Part shown: in pieces, positions 36,146 through 48,060 of the stretch
How the letters are laid out: the number at the start of each line of letters is the position of its first letter
How positions within the stretch are numbered: position 1 is the first letter of the stretch
DNA from: Diphasiastrum complanatum
Taxonomy: Eukaryota > Streptophyta > Lycopodiopsida > Lycopodiales > Lycopodiaceae
NCBI GenBank assembly: GCA_029204225.1
Contig: CM055095.1
Span: 10,609,172 to 10,673,171 of the forward strand
DNA: 64,000 bases
Direction: 5' to 3'
The notes under the pieces: generated by a model
Told to the model about the DNA's origin: nothing
The model's database searches: none
The model's input: only the letters and a program-made list of their open reading frames with translations
Translations under genes and position numbers: made by a program

Positions 36146-36179
36146 AGAGGCCCTTTTGAGTTCAAAAAGGGCCCTAATG
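36146..36179 (-). repeat. Right terminal inverted repeat of element A
   Basis: GAGGCCCTTTTGAG followed by TTCAAAAAGGGCCCTAATG; hairpin GGCCCTTTT...AAAAAGGGCC at 36149-36173. It matches the left terminus with one substitution and one indel over the first 30 bp. Confidence 0.85.
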
Positions 36180-37737
36180 ATGAGCATGGGATGAAGAGGG
36201 AGATACAACACCAAGGACCCCATAACAAAATAGTGTGGTAGAGAGGAAGAGTGTGACTTTATCTGAAAGTGCCAAAGCCATGAGGTTAAGTGCTAACCTT
36301 GATAAGCCATTTTGTGATCAAGCTTTGTCGTGTGCTGCTTTCTTGTGCAATAGGTGGCGAGTGTTTTCAAAGTCTATGCTTAGACTAGTTGAAGAGGGAG
36401 TGTGAAAGATTTCAACTAGTTTTGCCATTTTGGTCATATTTGTATATTTAGCAATTGAGGCCAATTTTCATATTAGACTTAGAATTTGACTTTTCAAAGT
36501 TATATTTGTCCAAAAGCATTTGAATAGACACTTTTGGAAAGTGTGGGAAACTATAGAACATGATTTTTAGGGAGATTCAATTTGAGAGTAGTACATTGAA
36601 TCTAGTCACAAAAATAGTAGGGTTTCCATTATGAAGGAAAACCAAAGTTTGAATTTAGGCTTGGACCTACTATAAAAGGATGTAACTCATGGGAAGAGAA
36701 GACATTCTCTCTCTATTATCTCATACATGCTTATACATGGTTCTCTATGGGTTCTACTATCCATTGGTGCACTATACTTGTGATATCTTGCAATTTTGTG
36801 TGTAGAATGTTTATTAAATGTTATTTTCAGGTCCACACGTGTGAATGAGCAAGATTCACATTGATCCACAAAGCAACAAACCATCAAGACAGTGTTAAAT
36901 CCGGGTATATCCATTCTTAAAAGGCCAAATCCAAAAAATTCAAGCCCAAAAAGGCCAAATGTACACAAGAACTAGCTCCTAGAATCTCTATGCCTTGTCC
37001 TCGATAGGTAAGATTGACTATGGAAGCAAGTCTTTAGGTTAAAGCATACCCTGAATACCTAGATAGACCAAGCAATTGAATGAGCACGTCCAATCCACAT
37101 TATGAATTGAGAGAGACCACGACAATACCACTGGGAGAAGTAGCGCTGATCTATCAAGATCAATATCAATCAGCCTTATCATGGGATCCTCTGATGGATG
37201 GTGTTGACTATCCAATTGTTAATAAACAAGGTTATCAGGAATGGCCACCAAACTTAGATGGTTATTGTTGAAAATCTGGCAAGTCCATGTTCTTGCATGT
37301 CATCATCAAATAAAGCCTCAACTTTTACGTAAGCAAATTCATATCTACGCTTTTCCTGGTGCACAAAAATAGAAAAGAAAAAAGATCTATATATATACCT
37401 ATGCTCTCTACAAACTTTGACAATGCTAGTGACTCGTCATCTTCCCAAGGACCAGTCAGAGGCAATTCCATGGGACTGGCACCTGTTTGGCAGTAGGAGC
37501 ATTATTTTGTGTGTAAAATGTTCATTAAAAGCTATTTTCATATTCACACATGTGAAATTTAGTAGCTTACTGTTTTTGTACAGACAACAATATTATTTTA
37601 TGTTTTTATTGATGTTTTATCAACATCTATTAGAGTTTGCATCTGGTTTTTCTACATTGGCAAAATTGGTGATTTGCTTGTCTTTCCAAACAAAGATCAA
37701 AGGGATATTTTGGATCTTAATGATCTGAAATTCTTCA
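36180..37737 (+). mobile_element. Copia fossil A, 3' part and LTR shared with copia fossil B
   Basis: Integrase and later pol remnants of copia fossil A resume right after element A and lead to a purine tract (gaagagggag) and an LTR start at 36401 (tgtgaaagatttc). An LTR end lies at 37737, followed by a primer-site-like tggtacaagagc. Both fossils thus seem to share one LTR (36401-37737). About 37.0-37.5 kb inside it is foreign: a 63-codon frame at 37080-37271 (IYQDQYQSALSWDPLMDG) is unlike LTR sequence and may be a captured exon. Broken; old. Confidence 0.6.
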
Positions 37738-39296
37738 CATGGTACAAGAGCTTGTGTTTGAGGTTATGAAGGAAGCATTCACAATCTATCAATAAACTGT
37801 AGAAGATATCAATGCTAGAGCATGCTAGATTGGATTCTACACCAAAAACGAGTCTCTTGCATATGTAGATTGGATCTTTTGTAGATCAAAACTCAAAATT
37901 GGTTTATAATCTTGATCAATTCGTATTTCACACATTACTTGTTGGACTTGGCCAATTTTTAGAGCATTGGAAAAGCCTAAGTGGTGGCTACAAGATTGCA
38001 TATCAAGTTTTAGAAATTGCATGTAAATTTTGAAATAATCAATTTTTTTGTGATTTTGTCAAAATCCTAATTTTGATTGGATCTCTAGATTGTGAGGTTA
38101 CTGAACTTCATTTGAGTGTGTTTCAATCTTAGGAAGTGCCAAGATTCATTAAATTGAGGATAGATCATAGGTTGATCAAAATTTCACTATTCTATGTGTT
38201 GATTTGCTTGGTATAAGTGCTAGAAGAGAATTGAGAAGTTTCATACCTTTGTGATTTTCTTTTGAAAACAGTTGTTGTTGTTCAAAGGAGTGCCTTGTGC
38301 ATTGAAACAGATTGAAAGGGAGGATCAGGTCATTGCTACATGGCTACATCAAGTGGAGTCATGTTGGAAGCCAATGACAGGCTTACCTCAAGTAACTATT
38401 CATTGTGGAAAGTGAGGATGGAATTTCTTCTTTAGATGAATGATGTTTTGGATATTGTTGTAGGTTTGGAGGAGAGACCAGCAACACAACAATATCAAAT
38501 GAGGCATGAAGCTTCATGAGTCCAAGTCTACTAGAGTGTTGACTCTAAAAAGACAAATGTTTTCTTGTTTGCAAAAGACTGAAGAAGGCGAAATACTTCT
38601 ATTTTGAGAGTGAAACCTTTAAAGGATGACTTATCTTGCATTGATGAGAGCATTATAGAAGGAGAACTTGTTCAAGTTATTCTTAATGGATTGTTGGATT
38701 CTCATGCTAACATTGTTCAAAGTCTTGCCATTCAAAAGACTTTGCCAATTTTGATTGATCTTCAAGAGATCTTGATCAATGAAGAATATAGGCTTCAAGC
38801 AAGAGGTGATTCTTCATCAACATCTCAAGTTGGAGAGGAGGCTATGTTCATCATCAAGCACAAATTCAAGTGCAAAATGAAAAGTAAGTGGTCTAAAGGG
38901 CAAGATCAAGGGGAGGCTTCTTCAAATGGCAAAAAGAAAGATAGATCAAAGCTCAAGTGCTTCTATTGTGGCATCAATTGACACTTTTCAAGTGAGTGCT
39001 ACAAGAAGAAAAGAGATCAAGGTAATTTTACTCTTGATGAGGATGGTTTGGATGTTCAAAATGCAAATTATGATGCTTTTGTGATGTCTTCATGTATGCT
39101 TGCTAATGATGGAGATCTAGATCCATGGTGGAGTGATAATGGCTCTAGCAAGTTCACACGTGACTTTTCACAAAGAGTACTTCACTACTTTGTTGGCATA
39201 TGGAGATGACAAGAGGGTGATCTACACGGCCAATGATGGAAATGTGCAATCAAAGGGATTGGCACAATTCCTATTTATTTATCTACAAATAAGAAT
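37738..39296 (+). mobile_element. Copia fossil B (gag and protease region)
   Basis: Primer site, leader, gag remnants (VKPLKDDLSCIDESIIEGEL, LPILIDLQEILINEEYRLQA), a zinc-knuckle region (KCFYCG) and a protease-like stretch (DPWWSDNGSSKFTRDF). It is cut at about 39296 by the LTR of another copia. Its gag is the closest relative in the window of the young element's gag at 44.0-44.9 kb. Broken, with many breaks; old. Confidence 0.8.
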
Positions 39297-41208
39297 GACT
39301 CAGAATTTGCTTTGCACAGGAACACAGATCATGCTACACAGTAACATAGATAGAAAATCACTCTCCTCAGCAAGCTCACATAGCAACTATATTTCTCAAA
39401 ATGAAATTACACTGTACATATAGTTGTTCACTCAGGTAAACCATGCATGACCCAGGTTGCCGTTGGCGGGACGCGTGTCCTGTTGACTTGCCTCGTGGCG
39501 AGGCCAACTAATCCTTATCCACTGATAGGACCCACTTACAGTCACACAGTGATTCTAACTTTAATTCTAACTCTCTCCTTTAAAGTAGAGTCACTTTTTA
39601 TACAGTCATATACATAGATTTAAAGTCAACAAACTTTAAATACATAAAGTTTTGATCTAAACTTATCAAACTTTTCTCCAGTAAGTGGCTTAGTGAAAAT
39701 ATCAGCTAGTTGTTCTTTTGTGCTACAATGAACAACATGAATTTCACGACTTAGCAGTCTTTCACGTATGAAGTGATATTGAATCTCAATGTGTTTAGTT
39801 CTCGCATGGAACACTGGATTCTTTGCTAGCTGAATGTCATCCTGACTGTCGCTATGTAAAGTTGTGGGATTTTTATGCTCCATGTCAATCTCTTCCAAGA
39901 TTTGTCTCAACCATATAGCTTCTTGTGCAGCACTACACATTGCCTTATACTCTGCTTCTATGGTGGAAAGAGAAATTGTACTTTGCTTCTTACTAGACCT
40001 AGAAAAGCAATTACCACAAAACTGGAATATATATCCTGTGGTGGATCTATGATCATCATAGTCACCTCCCCAGTCTACATCCACATAGCCACACAACTCA
40101 GGTAAACCATCATGCTTCCTATAAATCAAGCCATATTCTGATGTGCCTTTCACATAATGCAAAATGCGTTTAGCTGCTTTCCAATGCGTTTCCATAGGTG
40201 TTGCCATAAACTGACTTACAATGCCAACAACATAGCATATATCTGGTCTAGTTGTGGTAAGGTAAATCAAGCTCCCTACTAACTATCTATATAGCATAGC
40301 ATCAAATGACTGTGATTCATCAAGCTTAGAAAGCTTTTTACCTGGTTCAATAGGAGTGTTTACTGGTTTGCAATTCTGCAACCTAAACCTGTGTGATAAC
40401 TCTTTGACATATTTCACCTGGTTTAAACCCACTTCATGTCCTTTTTGTCACACTTCTACTCCAAGGCAGTAATGCATCAGGCTGAGATCAGTCATCTCGA
40501 ATTGTTCCATGAGGTCTTTTTTTATTATGTCTATCATCTCTTGATTATTTCCCGTAATAATCAAGTCATCAACATAAAGAGAAATCAAAGCAACCATACC
40601 ATAAAAGCATAAGACATATAGATTTGGATCAAAATGTGTCCTCACCATCCTCTTTGAACGAAAGTAGGCATCAATCCTGCTATACCACGCACGTGGTGCT
40701 TGTTTAAGACCATAAAGCGCTTTCTTCAAGCGACATACTTTATTTTTCTGTCCTTTTGTTACAAAGCCTTCAGGTTAATCCATGAACACTTCTTCTTCTA
40801 ACTCACCATTTAGAAAAGCAGATTTCACATCCATTTGATGCAAAGGCCAACCAAAATGTGAAGCTAAAGGAATAAGTAGACATAGAGTATTCCATTTACA
40901 CACCAGGTCTCCTCATAGTCAATGCCTTTATTTTGTGCGTACCCTTTGATTACCAATCTTGCTTTGTGCTTTGCTATGCTTCCATATACCCATTTGCAAC
41001 CAATGGGTTTCTTGCCAACTGGTGGTTCTACTAAGTCCCATGTGCTATGCTTAGCAATTGACTCCATATCCTCTCCCATGGCTTTGATCCAAATGTCATC
41101 ATCCTTCGCTTCACCATAAGTCGAAGGTTCTTTGCTTTGAATAATGCTGAATAACAGAGCATAATTTGCTTCATACCTTTCAGGTAGTATCTTCTCTCTT
41201 GTTGATCT
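39297..41208 (-). mobile_element. Copia fossil C, minus strand (3' LTR, RNase H, RT)
   Basis: LTR 39297-39631 (minus-strand start tgttgacttt). RNase H/RT: 40270-39626 (214 codons: YLTTTRPDICYVVGIVSQFM, SRSSKKQSTISLSTIEAEYK, ADIFTKPLTGEKFDKFRSKL), 40729-40448 (ALYGLKQAPRAWYSRID, SLYVDDLIITGNNQEM) and 41079-40864 (KPIGCKWVYGSIAKHKARLV). The young element sits in it at 41208. A second LTR-like copy is at 47731-48060. A few breaks; moderately old. Confidence 0.85.
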
Positions 41209-44200
41209 TGTGAAAAATACAGATCCTAAGTGGATCTAAACTCCAAGATCATTGGCTTGAATGCTTGCACTCCAAACTACATAAGCTAGGAATTGGCAAC
41301 ACATTCTATGCTACCTAGAATGCAAAGAACTTGATCAAAAAGCATTTATCACAAATGGAAACTTCCATAAACATCAAGTGCGGCCCAAAATAGCATTATA
41401 CAGTCCATAATACATCAGCCTACCACTTTTGGAAAGCACCTAAGATCATACACACAAAGCTTGAACTCAATCACTACACAATGCCAACAATGGAAGGAGA
41501 ACCCAATAGAAAAATCTCTCATTAAGCAAATGAATACAATGGATCTGCTCCAACCTGTTTCTCCACGGCCTACCTGCTATATATAGCTGAGAGAGATGAC
41601 TCTCTCTCCTCTCTCTAGACCCTCCTTACCTAAAATATGCCCTATATAGGTAAAATTGGCATATATGTCCAAAATACATGAAAATGGACTCATTTCGAAG
41701 GTCTTGAAGTTTGACACTTCTTCATACTGAAAAAATACACTTACTAAAAATATCTAGACCTGTTTCACATGTGTGAAAAGTCAGATCCTAAACTATGTGC
41801 CATTTTTAGCAATTTTGGCCTAAAACTAGACAAGGAAATGTTGACAATTTTCACACTCCCTCTTCAACTTAACTTGCTAGTTTTACAACACTACTTTGTT
41901 CCAACTTAAGAATGATCTCCATCATCAGAATAGATCTCTTCTCAAGGATCCTAATATGTACAAAATAGGACACAACATAATTGATATAGATAATAGTGTC
42001 CATATAGGATGCTTCACTATTTCTTACATCAATTTTACATAGAATCATAAAAATGGTACATGTAAAAGAACATAGAATCTCAATTAATGAATTCCTCCAT
42101 GTATCCATCTCTGGTTTCTCTGTAAAATAGCAGCAAACAAGTTGTAAATGAAAGTGATCAACAAGTGTTTGCATGCCTCCTCCACATTTCACTATACATA
42201 TAGTGAATGCAACATGTATCTCCATGAATGAACTTCCATCACCACCTTGCCTTTGTAGATCTTCAATCCATGAAAGCCTTTGAGTGAATGAATGCCAAAA
42301 AGATGTGTTCCCTACTCCATTTGAATGACCAAAACCTGAACTTGAAATACTTGAAGTACCTCCACAAGATTTGCACACAACGCTTGATCCTACAATGTCA
42401 ACAAGTTGCCAATTTGCCAACACTAGAATACTAGATCTTGAACTTTGTTCAAAAGAAAACATATTGACCACTTCAATACCTTTCAAGGTCTGAATGAATT
42501 CATGTACTTGATCATACAAACCAGCAATGATAACTATTCCATCTCCAAGATCCAAAGGATGCAAAACTATGGAACTAGTTTTATTGAAATTTGACAATTT
42601 CAACACATTGACATAACAATGTTCATACATGAGATTAGGCAAGTGAGGTAGAGTAAGAAGACACTTCCTTGCAGCTCCAAAGACCTTACTTGAACCTTCA
42701 AGAACCTGTAAAAACAGATCCAAAATGCCTTGACCATTTGTCTCTTCTTTGATGCTTTTCACTAGCTTCGAATTGCCACTTGTCTCTTGGTGTTGATGAA
42801 GCAATCCAAGATCAACCTCTTGATCTTCCAATAAGACATCAAAGATCTTGCATATGTGAACATCTTCAGATCTGAAACTCTGAAGATACTCCCTCTCAAA
42901 CACATGATTAAGATCCCACAAGATCTCATCAATGCTCAAATTTGACCCTTCACTATAGTTAGTGAAAACAATGCCACCATCATAAACCAAAAGATAGATT
43001 TCTACACTTCTATCCAACATGAAGTAGAGTAGATGAAGTTGAGTATCAAACCTAATAAAACCAGCCCATTTGAGCTCAAACCAAACCTCAACGAGATCTT
43101 CCTTGCCTTGAAGAAATTTCCACTTGAGTTGCTCCATGTAGTCTTCTTCAACCAACCTTTTGCCATCTTGACCATGAATGAACAATCCACCACAATCATA
43201 GAATGCTTTGAGTTGATGAAGAGATGTTAGATCCATGCTTTGGATCTTCCCAAGAACCACTCTTCCATTGCCCTTTCCTTCACAAGACTCCCTCTTAATG
43301 CTAGCACCACAAAAGTTAGAAACCTCCCTCTTGATAGTTGCACCATAAGAAGTAGAAGACTCTTGAATATTAGAAGCCAAGAAAAGAATCCTTAGTACCT
43401 TCAACATAAGAGTGATTGAAGTACTCTCTCTTTTCAAACATGAACTTCTACTCAATGATTTAGGTAATGAGTCATATGATAATGATTCTTCCTCACTATC
43501 GTTCATAAAAACATCATTCAAAGTACATCCTACTTTGAACACTTCACATACTTCTCTTCCTTTTGACTTGTGATCTCCCTCACCAAGTCTCATGATAGAA
43601 ACCTTTGATCTACTCTTTTTATGAAGAAATGTGACACCACTTGTTGCACAAATGACTTTATCACAAAAAGATGTAAAAGAACCATTTCCTTCAAGCATGC
43701 TCAAAGCACCATCATCTTTTCCCACATGATTACATACATCAATATGAAAAGAATTAGAAGAACAACCATCTTCTTGCAAAGAATGACACTTAGCATCTCC
43801 ATCTTTTTCCATATGAACAAACAAGTCATTAGCAACAATCACTTCCAAAGAAGAATCTTCATCAACTCCATTGATGAAGTTAGCTCCTTCCTTACCTTTT
43901 CCATTTTTGCACTTGCCATCTAGCACCATTGAAGAACCACCAAGCCTTGGAAGTCCATGAGTAGAAGAGTACAAACATGATGCTAATTTAGCTCCACATG
44001 ACTCCATATGACTAGTAGGTAACACTAGTGCATCTTCAAGATCCAATGGATCCAAAAAATTGACCATAGATTCACCAAAGCTTTCCAAGTTAGCACAACA
44101 ATTATCATCTCCAAGAAGTACATTAGATCTCAACCTAGATCTAGCATTTTGTTTCTTATGGCATTCATTTGCAAAATGTCCTTTTATCCCACAATAAAAG

Positions 44201-46768
44201 CACTTGAACTTTGACTTATTGTTCTTAGTATAAGAGGAAGAGGAAGAGTGATCATCATGATCAAAGTTACCACCTTTGGACCATTTCCCTTTGCCTTTAC
44301 CTTTGCCCTTGAATTTGCCTTTTGTGAAGAAAGCCTCTTCACCTCCACCTTGCAAGGATGCACCATCAAGCTTTGATTGCAACCTATGTTCTTCAGCCAA
44401 TAAGATTTCTTGCAAGTCAACCACACTTGGCAAGACTCTTTGAATGGCAAAACTTTGCACAAGGTTAGCATGTTCATTTAGCAAACCATTCAACATAACT
44501 TGGACTATTTCACCATCTTTTATGTTCTCATCAATGCATGCTAAATCATCACTTAGGGACTTAACTCTCAAGATAAATGCATGAGCACTTTCACCCTCTC
44601 TTTGCCTACTAGAAAATATTTGTCTCCTTAGGGTCAATACCCTAGATGTGGACTTTGATTCAAAGAGCTTCTTTAAGGCATTCCATGCCTCACTTGCACT
44701 TTGACACTTTCCAACTTCCTTGAGAAGTTCATTTGTAACATTCATTTTAATGATATGAAGAGCCCTTTTTGCCTTCTTATCAAACCTTTGTTGCTCTTGA
44801 AGTGTGAGAGGTCTCTCTTCAATTTCTGCAACTATGTCCATGAGTTCATTCAACTCAAGTAAGGACTCCATCCTCACTTTCCAAGTAGAGTAGTTTGATG
44901 AACTCAACCTTTCACTAGACTCTAGCATGATCCCACCATTGGAAGCCATGATTCTAATGTTTCTTCAACTTTTAGGTTCTGTCCTAAAGCACTTAGCACT
45001 CACTTTTCTCTCAACAAATGATAGATAAAGAGATCTATGAAGATTTAGGACCCTAAAACACTTCTATCTTGAACCTAGATGGTTTCCAAGCATAGAAAGG
45101 AAGATTGAAACACATGCAACACTTTGCACACACTAAGAATGGATTACAAAATCAAACCAACCTGAACACACTCTTGCTTAAGCTCTCAAACTTTCCAGCA
45201 AGTGACCAAATCAAGTTATGGTGTGAAGAGTTACTTGCATTCTTAGAAAATACCCAAAACTAGGATGCCAAGATTACCTAGTAATGAACAAACTTGATCA
45301 ACATATGATCAACACACTAAGATATTGATTCAACCTGTAAAACCACATGTAAACCACACTTCTAAAAGTTTATAAACTCCAGCAAGTGATAAATACAAGA
45401 TTTAGAGGTGAATGAATGAGCACACTTAGTGAATCACAAGACTAGCTTCACTATCTTGTCAAATCTTGGTGTTTAGATGTAGATCTAAGATCACTTCACA
45501 TGAGAATGTTCCTCAACCTGTTAAGAACCTGAAAACACACTTGCATAATGGTTAACACCTTCCAGCAAATGCTCCAATCAAATTACATAAGGAGAGTTAC
45601 TTACATGCTCAACAAAGTACACCAAAATTTATGCCAAAATTGATGACAATCTTTACAATATGCTCTTCACAATGGAGCTTACAATATGTTCACCCAAAAA
45701 AGGGGATCTTTCATCCAAATGGGAGCTTTGCTCAGCCTTTAGGAGAATTACAACTCACTCAAAAGAGCATTTGTCATCCACTTAAGGAGAAGTTTCATCT
45801 ACTTAAGGAGAGTGTTCATCCAAGAATGGAGATTGTCAACAATAGGATTGAAAAGAACATTGTTAGTATTGAATATGCACAAGCCTCACAATCACAAATG
45901 ATTAGGTGTTATGATCTGATCCAAAATAGTTTCTTTTCAGCCTCTGATCTTCAATAGACCTGAAATATGCTTTTGATCCACAAGTTCAACTCACAAAACA
46001 AAGGTTAGTAAGATTTGATCAACAAAGCAATGCAAAATCATGCTAGAACTTGATCAAACATCCAAATATCACCAAAAATGGAATACTTACTGTAAATAGA
46101 AGCCAACCAGCTCTGATACCATGTGAAAAATACAGATCCTAAGTGGATCTAAACTCCAAGATCATTGGCTTGAATGCTTGCACTCCAAACTACATAAGCT
46201 AGGAATTGGCAACACATTCTATGCTACCTAGAATGCAAAGAACTTGATCAAAAAGCATTTATCACTAATGGAAACTTCCATAAACATCAAGTGCGGCCCA
46301 AAATAGCATTATACAGTCCATAATACATCAGCCTACCACTTTTGGAAAGCACCTAAGATCATACACACAAAGCTTGAACTCAATCACTACACAATGCCAA
46401 CAATGGAAGGAGAACCCAATAGAAAAATCTCTCATTAAGCAAATGAATACAATGGATCTGCTCCAACCTGTTTCTCCACGGCCTACCTACTATATATAGC
46501 TGAGAGAGATGACTCTCTCTCCTCTCTCTAGACCCTCCTTACCTAAAATATGCCCTATATAGGTAAAATTGGCATATATGTCCAAAATACATGAAAATGG
46601 ACTCATTTCGAAGGTCTTGAAGTTTGACACTTCTTCATACTGAAAAAATACACTTACTAAAAATATCTAGACCTGTTTCACACGTGTGAAAAGTCAGATC
46701 CTAAACTATGTGCCATTTTTAGCAATTTTGGCCTAAAACTAGACAAGGAAATGTTGACAATTTTCACA
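41209..46768 (-). mobile_element. Young, whole-looking gag-only copia-type LTR element
   Basis: LTRs at 41209-41855 and 46122-46768 are both 647 bp, with about 3 differences seen by eye, so insertion was recent. Target duplication GATCT at 41204-41208 and 46769-46773. Primer site TGGTATCAGAGC on the minus strand next to 46121; purine tract gaagagggag next to 41855. A single minus-strand frame (44949-41869, 1026 codons) starts with copia gag and a zinc knuckle (CFYCGIKGHFANEC, about residue 250). There are no protease, integrase or RT motifs, so it must depend on a relative. TATA-like tatatata lies in each LTR. Confidence 0.93.
41869..44949 (-). CDS. Gag-type polyprotein with long unassigned C-terminal region (young LTR element)
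   Basis: Residues 1 to about 240 are copia gag (SSNYSTWKVRMESLLELNEL; SASEAWNALKKLFESKSTSR; LPSVVDLQEILLAEEHRLQS), then a Lys/Gly-rich patch (KGKFKGKGKGKGKWSKGG) and a CCHC zinc knuckle at about 247-260. The remaining 760 or so residues show no pol motif. They include Ser-rich and acidic stretches and a block with YDCGGLFIHGQDGKRLVEED and EVWFELKWAGFIRFDTQLHL. Whether this part is translated and useful or a frame open by youth alone is unknown. Gag binds RNA and forms particles in related elements. Confidence 0.75.
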   Translation of the reverse strand: MASNGGIMLESSERLSSSNYSTWKVRMESLLELNELMDIVAEIEERPLTLQEQQRFDKKAKRALHIIKMNVTNELLKEVGKCQSASEAWNALKKLFESKSTSRVLTLRRQIFSSRQREGESAHAFILRVKSLSDDLACIDENIKDGEIVQVMLNGLLNEHANLVQSFAIQRVLPSVVDLQEILLAEEHRLQSKLDGASLQGGGEEAFFTKGKFKGKGKGKGKWSKGGNFDHDDHSSSSSYTKNNKSKFKCFYCGIKGHFANECHKKQNARSRLRSNVLLGDDNCCANLESFGESMVNFLDPLDLEDALVLPTSHMESCGAKLASCLYSSTHGLPRLGGSSMVLDGKCKNGKGKEGANFINGVDEDSSLEVIVANDLFVHMEKDGDAKCHSLQEDGCSSNSFHIDVCNHVGKDDGALSMLEGNGSFTSFCDKVICATSGVTFLHKKSRSKVSIMRLGEGDHKSKGREVCEVFKVGCTLNDVFMNDSEEESLSYDSLPKSLSRSSCLKRESTSITLMLKVLRILFLASNIQESSTSYGATIKREVSNFCGASIKRESCEGKGNGRVVLGKIQSMDLTSLHQLKAFYDCGGLFIHGQDGKRLVEEDYMEQLKWKFLQGKEDLVEVWFELKWAGFIRFDTQLHLLYFMLDRSVEIYLLVYDGGIVFTNYSEGSNLSIDEILWDLNHVFEREYLQSFRSEDVHICKIFDVLLEDQEVDLGLLHQHQETSGNSKLVKSIKEETNGQGILDLFLQVLEGSSKVFGAARKCLLTLPHLPNLMYEHCYVNVLKLSNFNKTSSIVLHPLDLGDGIVIIAGLYDQVHEFIQTLKGIEVVNMFSFEQSSRSSILVLANWQLVDIVGSSVVCKSCGGTSSISSSGFGHSNGVGNTSFWHSFTQRLSWIEDLQRQGGDGSSFMEIHVAFTICIVKCGGGMQTLVDHFHLQLVCCYFTEKPEMDTWRNSLIEILCSFTCTIFMILCKIDVRNSEASYMDTIIYINYVVSYFVHIRILEKRSILMMEIILKLEQSSVVKLAS

Positions 46769-46773
46769 GATCT

Positions 46774-46890
46774 TCATAGCTCTCCCTGGTTAGATGATCC
46801 TGGAAAGCTACAAAGGAAGTAGTTTGGGTGAGCAACTTACTTCCAGATACCAGTCTGAATCAATATGCACCAACAACAACGTTTCAATGA
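46774..46890 (+). mobile_element. Small copia RNase H scrap
   Basis: The plus strand reads ATKEVVW and LNQYAPTTTF, close to 57750-57835 of the copia fossil at 55-58 kb. Only about 100 bp remain. Confidence 0.6.
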
Positions 46891-46929
46891 GCGATGGCCA
46901 TTGAAAGTCATATAGAATATCATAGTCTA

Positions 46930-47300
46930 CCACGTGAAGCCGACTCTTTACTTGGCAAGCATTGATGATCGTTTGGATGGAGAAGGAAGTGACATATTTT
47001 GATGAAGGGGTTATTCTCTATGCGAAAAAGGTAGGCTTTAAGCATCTCTAGTACCGATGGGAGATTGTTGTCAAGAGCAGCGTCGAGGTATGCACATGTT
47101 CCAGAGATACGAGCTACAAGAGCCTCCATGAAATAGAACACCAAACGTTGTTTACCCTCGCCAAGGAGTGTTGCTTCTTCTTTGATTTCTCATAGGATCT
47201 GCGTTGTGTTTCTCATGTCACCACATGCCATCTGTTGTGCGCATTGTTCGAGCAAATTGATCAAGTTTTATTTTCTCTCCTTTGACCATTCGCTCAAAAG
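46930..47300 (-). pseudogene. GRAS transcription-factor fragment
   Basis: The minus strand reads NLINLLEQCAQQMACGD and, after one in-frame stop, EIKEEATLLGEGKQRLVFYF, MEALVARISGTCAYLDAALD, LEMLKAYLFRIENNPFIKIC. This follows the N-terminal part of a GRAS domain (family pattern LLxxCAxAV ... G.QRLAxYFxEALxARLxGTG ... LKAYxxxxxxCPFxKIxHF). The rest of the domain (VHIID, PFYRE, SAW) is missing, and the sequence runs into copia scraps at about 46920. An isolated host-gene piece, not a working gene. Confidence 0.8.
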
Positions 47301-47730
47301 GAGCTCCTCTCCATCGTTGTGGACTCCTTCTTCATCCTCTAGATGTGAATCCGTTTTCCACACATTAAGCCCCATTTCATGGCCTATTTGTGATTGGCTT
47401 GCTTGCTACTTGAGCCACTTCATGTTGTTGCTCAATGAGAATCTATTAGTTTTAGGCTCAGGCGATTTACCTCCATCGACAAAGCTGGTACCAAGCTGTA
47501 CCTATCTTCCTGAACTTGTTCTCTGCAAGTTGACATTCTCTAGCGATCTTCCCATCTTCTAGAGATAGTTTCTACTGTCATTCATGCTTTGATTTCCATT
47601 GTATGTGTCATTTCCAATGTGAGAGGCCACACTCTTTAAACCAAGTCAATTTCATCCATTTCCTTGTTAGCTTTAGTTTTTATGAAATGACTTGACCCTA
47701 TGGATAAATGCCTGGTTCAAGCATATTTTA

Positions 47731-48060
47731 CAAGACTTAGAATTTGCTTTCCACAGGAACATGGATCATGCTAACACAGACAAAAAACACTCTCCACAAC
47801 AAGCTCACATAGCAACTATATTTTCAAAATGAGATTACACTGTACATATAGTTGTTCACTCAGGCAACCCATGCATAACCCTGGTTGCCATTGGCGGGAC
47901 ACGTGTCGTGTCGACTTGCCTCGTGGCGAGGCCAACTGATCCTTATCCACTGATAGGACCCACAGTACAGTAACACAGTGAATCTACTTTAATTCTAACT
48001 CTCTCTCTTAAAGTAGAGTCTACTTTTTATACAGTCATATACATAGCTTTAAAGTCAACA
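47731..48060 (-). mobile_element. Copia LTR copy, family of fossil C
   Basis: It aligns with 39297-39631 over its whole length (shared gcaactatatt..., cactgtacatatagttgttc, ccttatccactgataggac) with roughly one difference per 12 bases. It could be the other LTR of fossil C or a solo LTR; no primer site is seen next to it. Confidence 0.75.

Larger units (their letters stand above)
30023..36179 (+). mobile_element. Element A, right copy: DNA transposon with hairpin termini, inserted in a copia fossil
   Basis: 6157 bp from CATTAAGGCCCTTTTTG at 30023 to the inverse CAAAAAGGGCCCTAATG ending at 36179. The flanks are copia integrase sequence on both sides, which fixes the ends to within a few bases. 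Any target duplication is at most about 3 bp, so the classical hAT (8 bp) and Mutator (9 bp) signatures are absent. It contains gene 4 (+), the H3 variant (+), the palindrome array, gene 2 (-, 3' part) and the transposase gene (-). A deletion of about 1.8 kb fuses gene 2 to the transposase at about 34230. Superfamily unassigned; a TTAA-type (Kolobok-like) reading of the ends is possible but needs one mismatch. Confidence 0.85.

Noticed and set aside
30023-36179. Element A as a Kolobok, Harbinger or CACTA element
   Set aside because: TTAA, TWA or 3-bp duplications each need mismatches, CACTA termini are absent and the transposase blocks do not fit families I know; left unassigned.
42000-43900. 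Plus-strand ORFs inside the young LTR element
   Set aside because: They are antisense to the long minus-strand gag frame.
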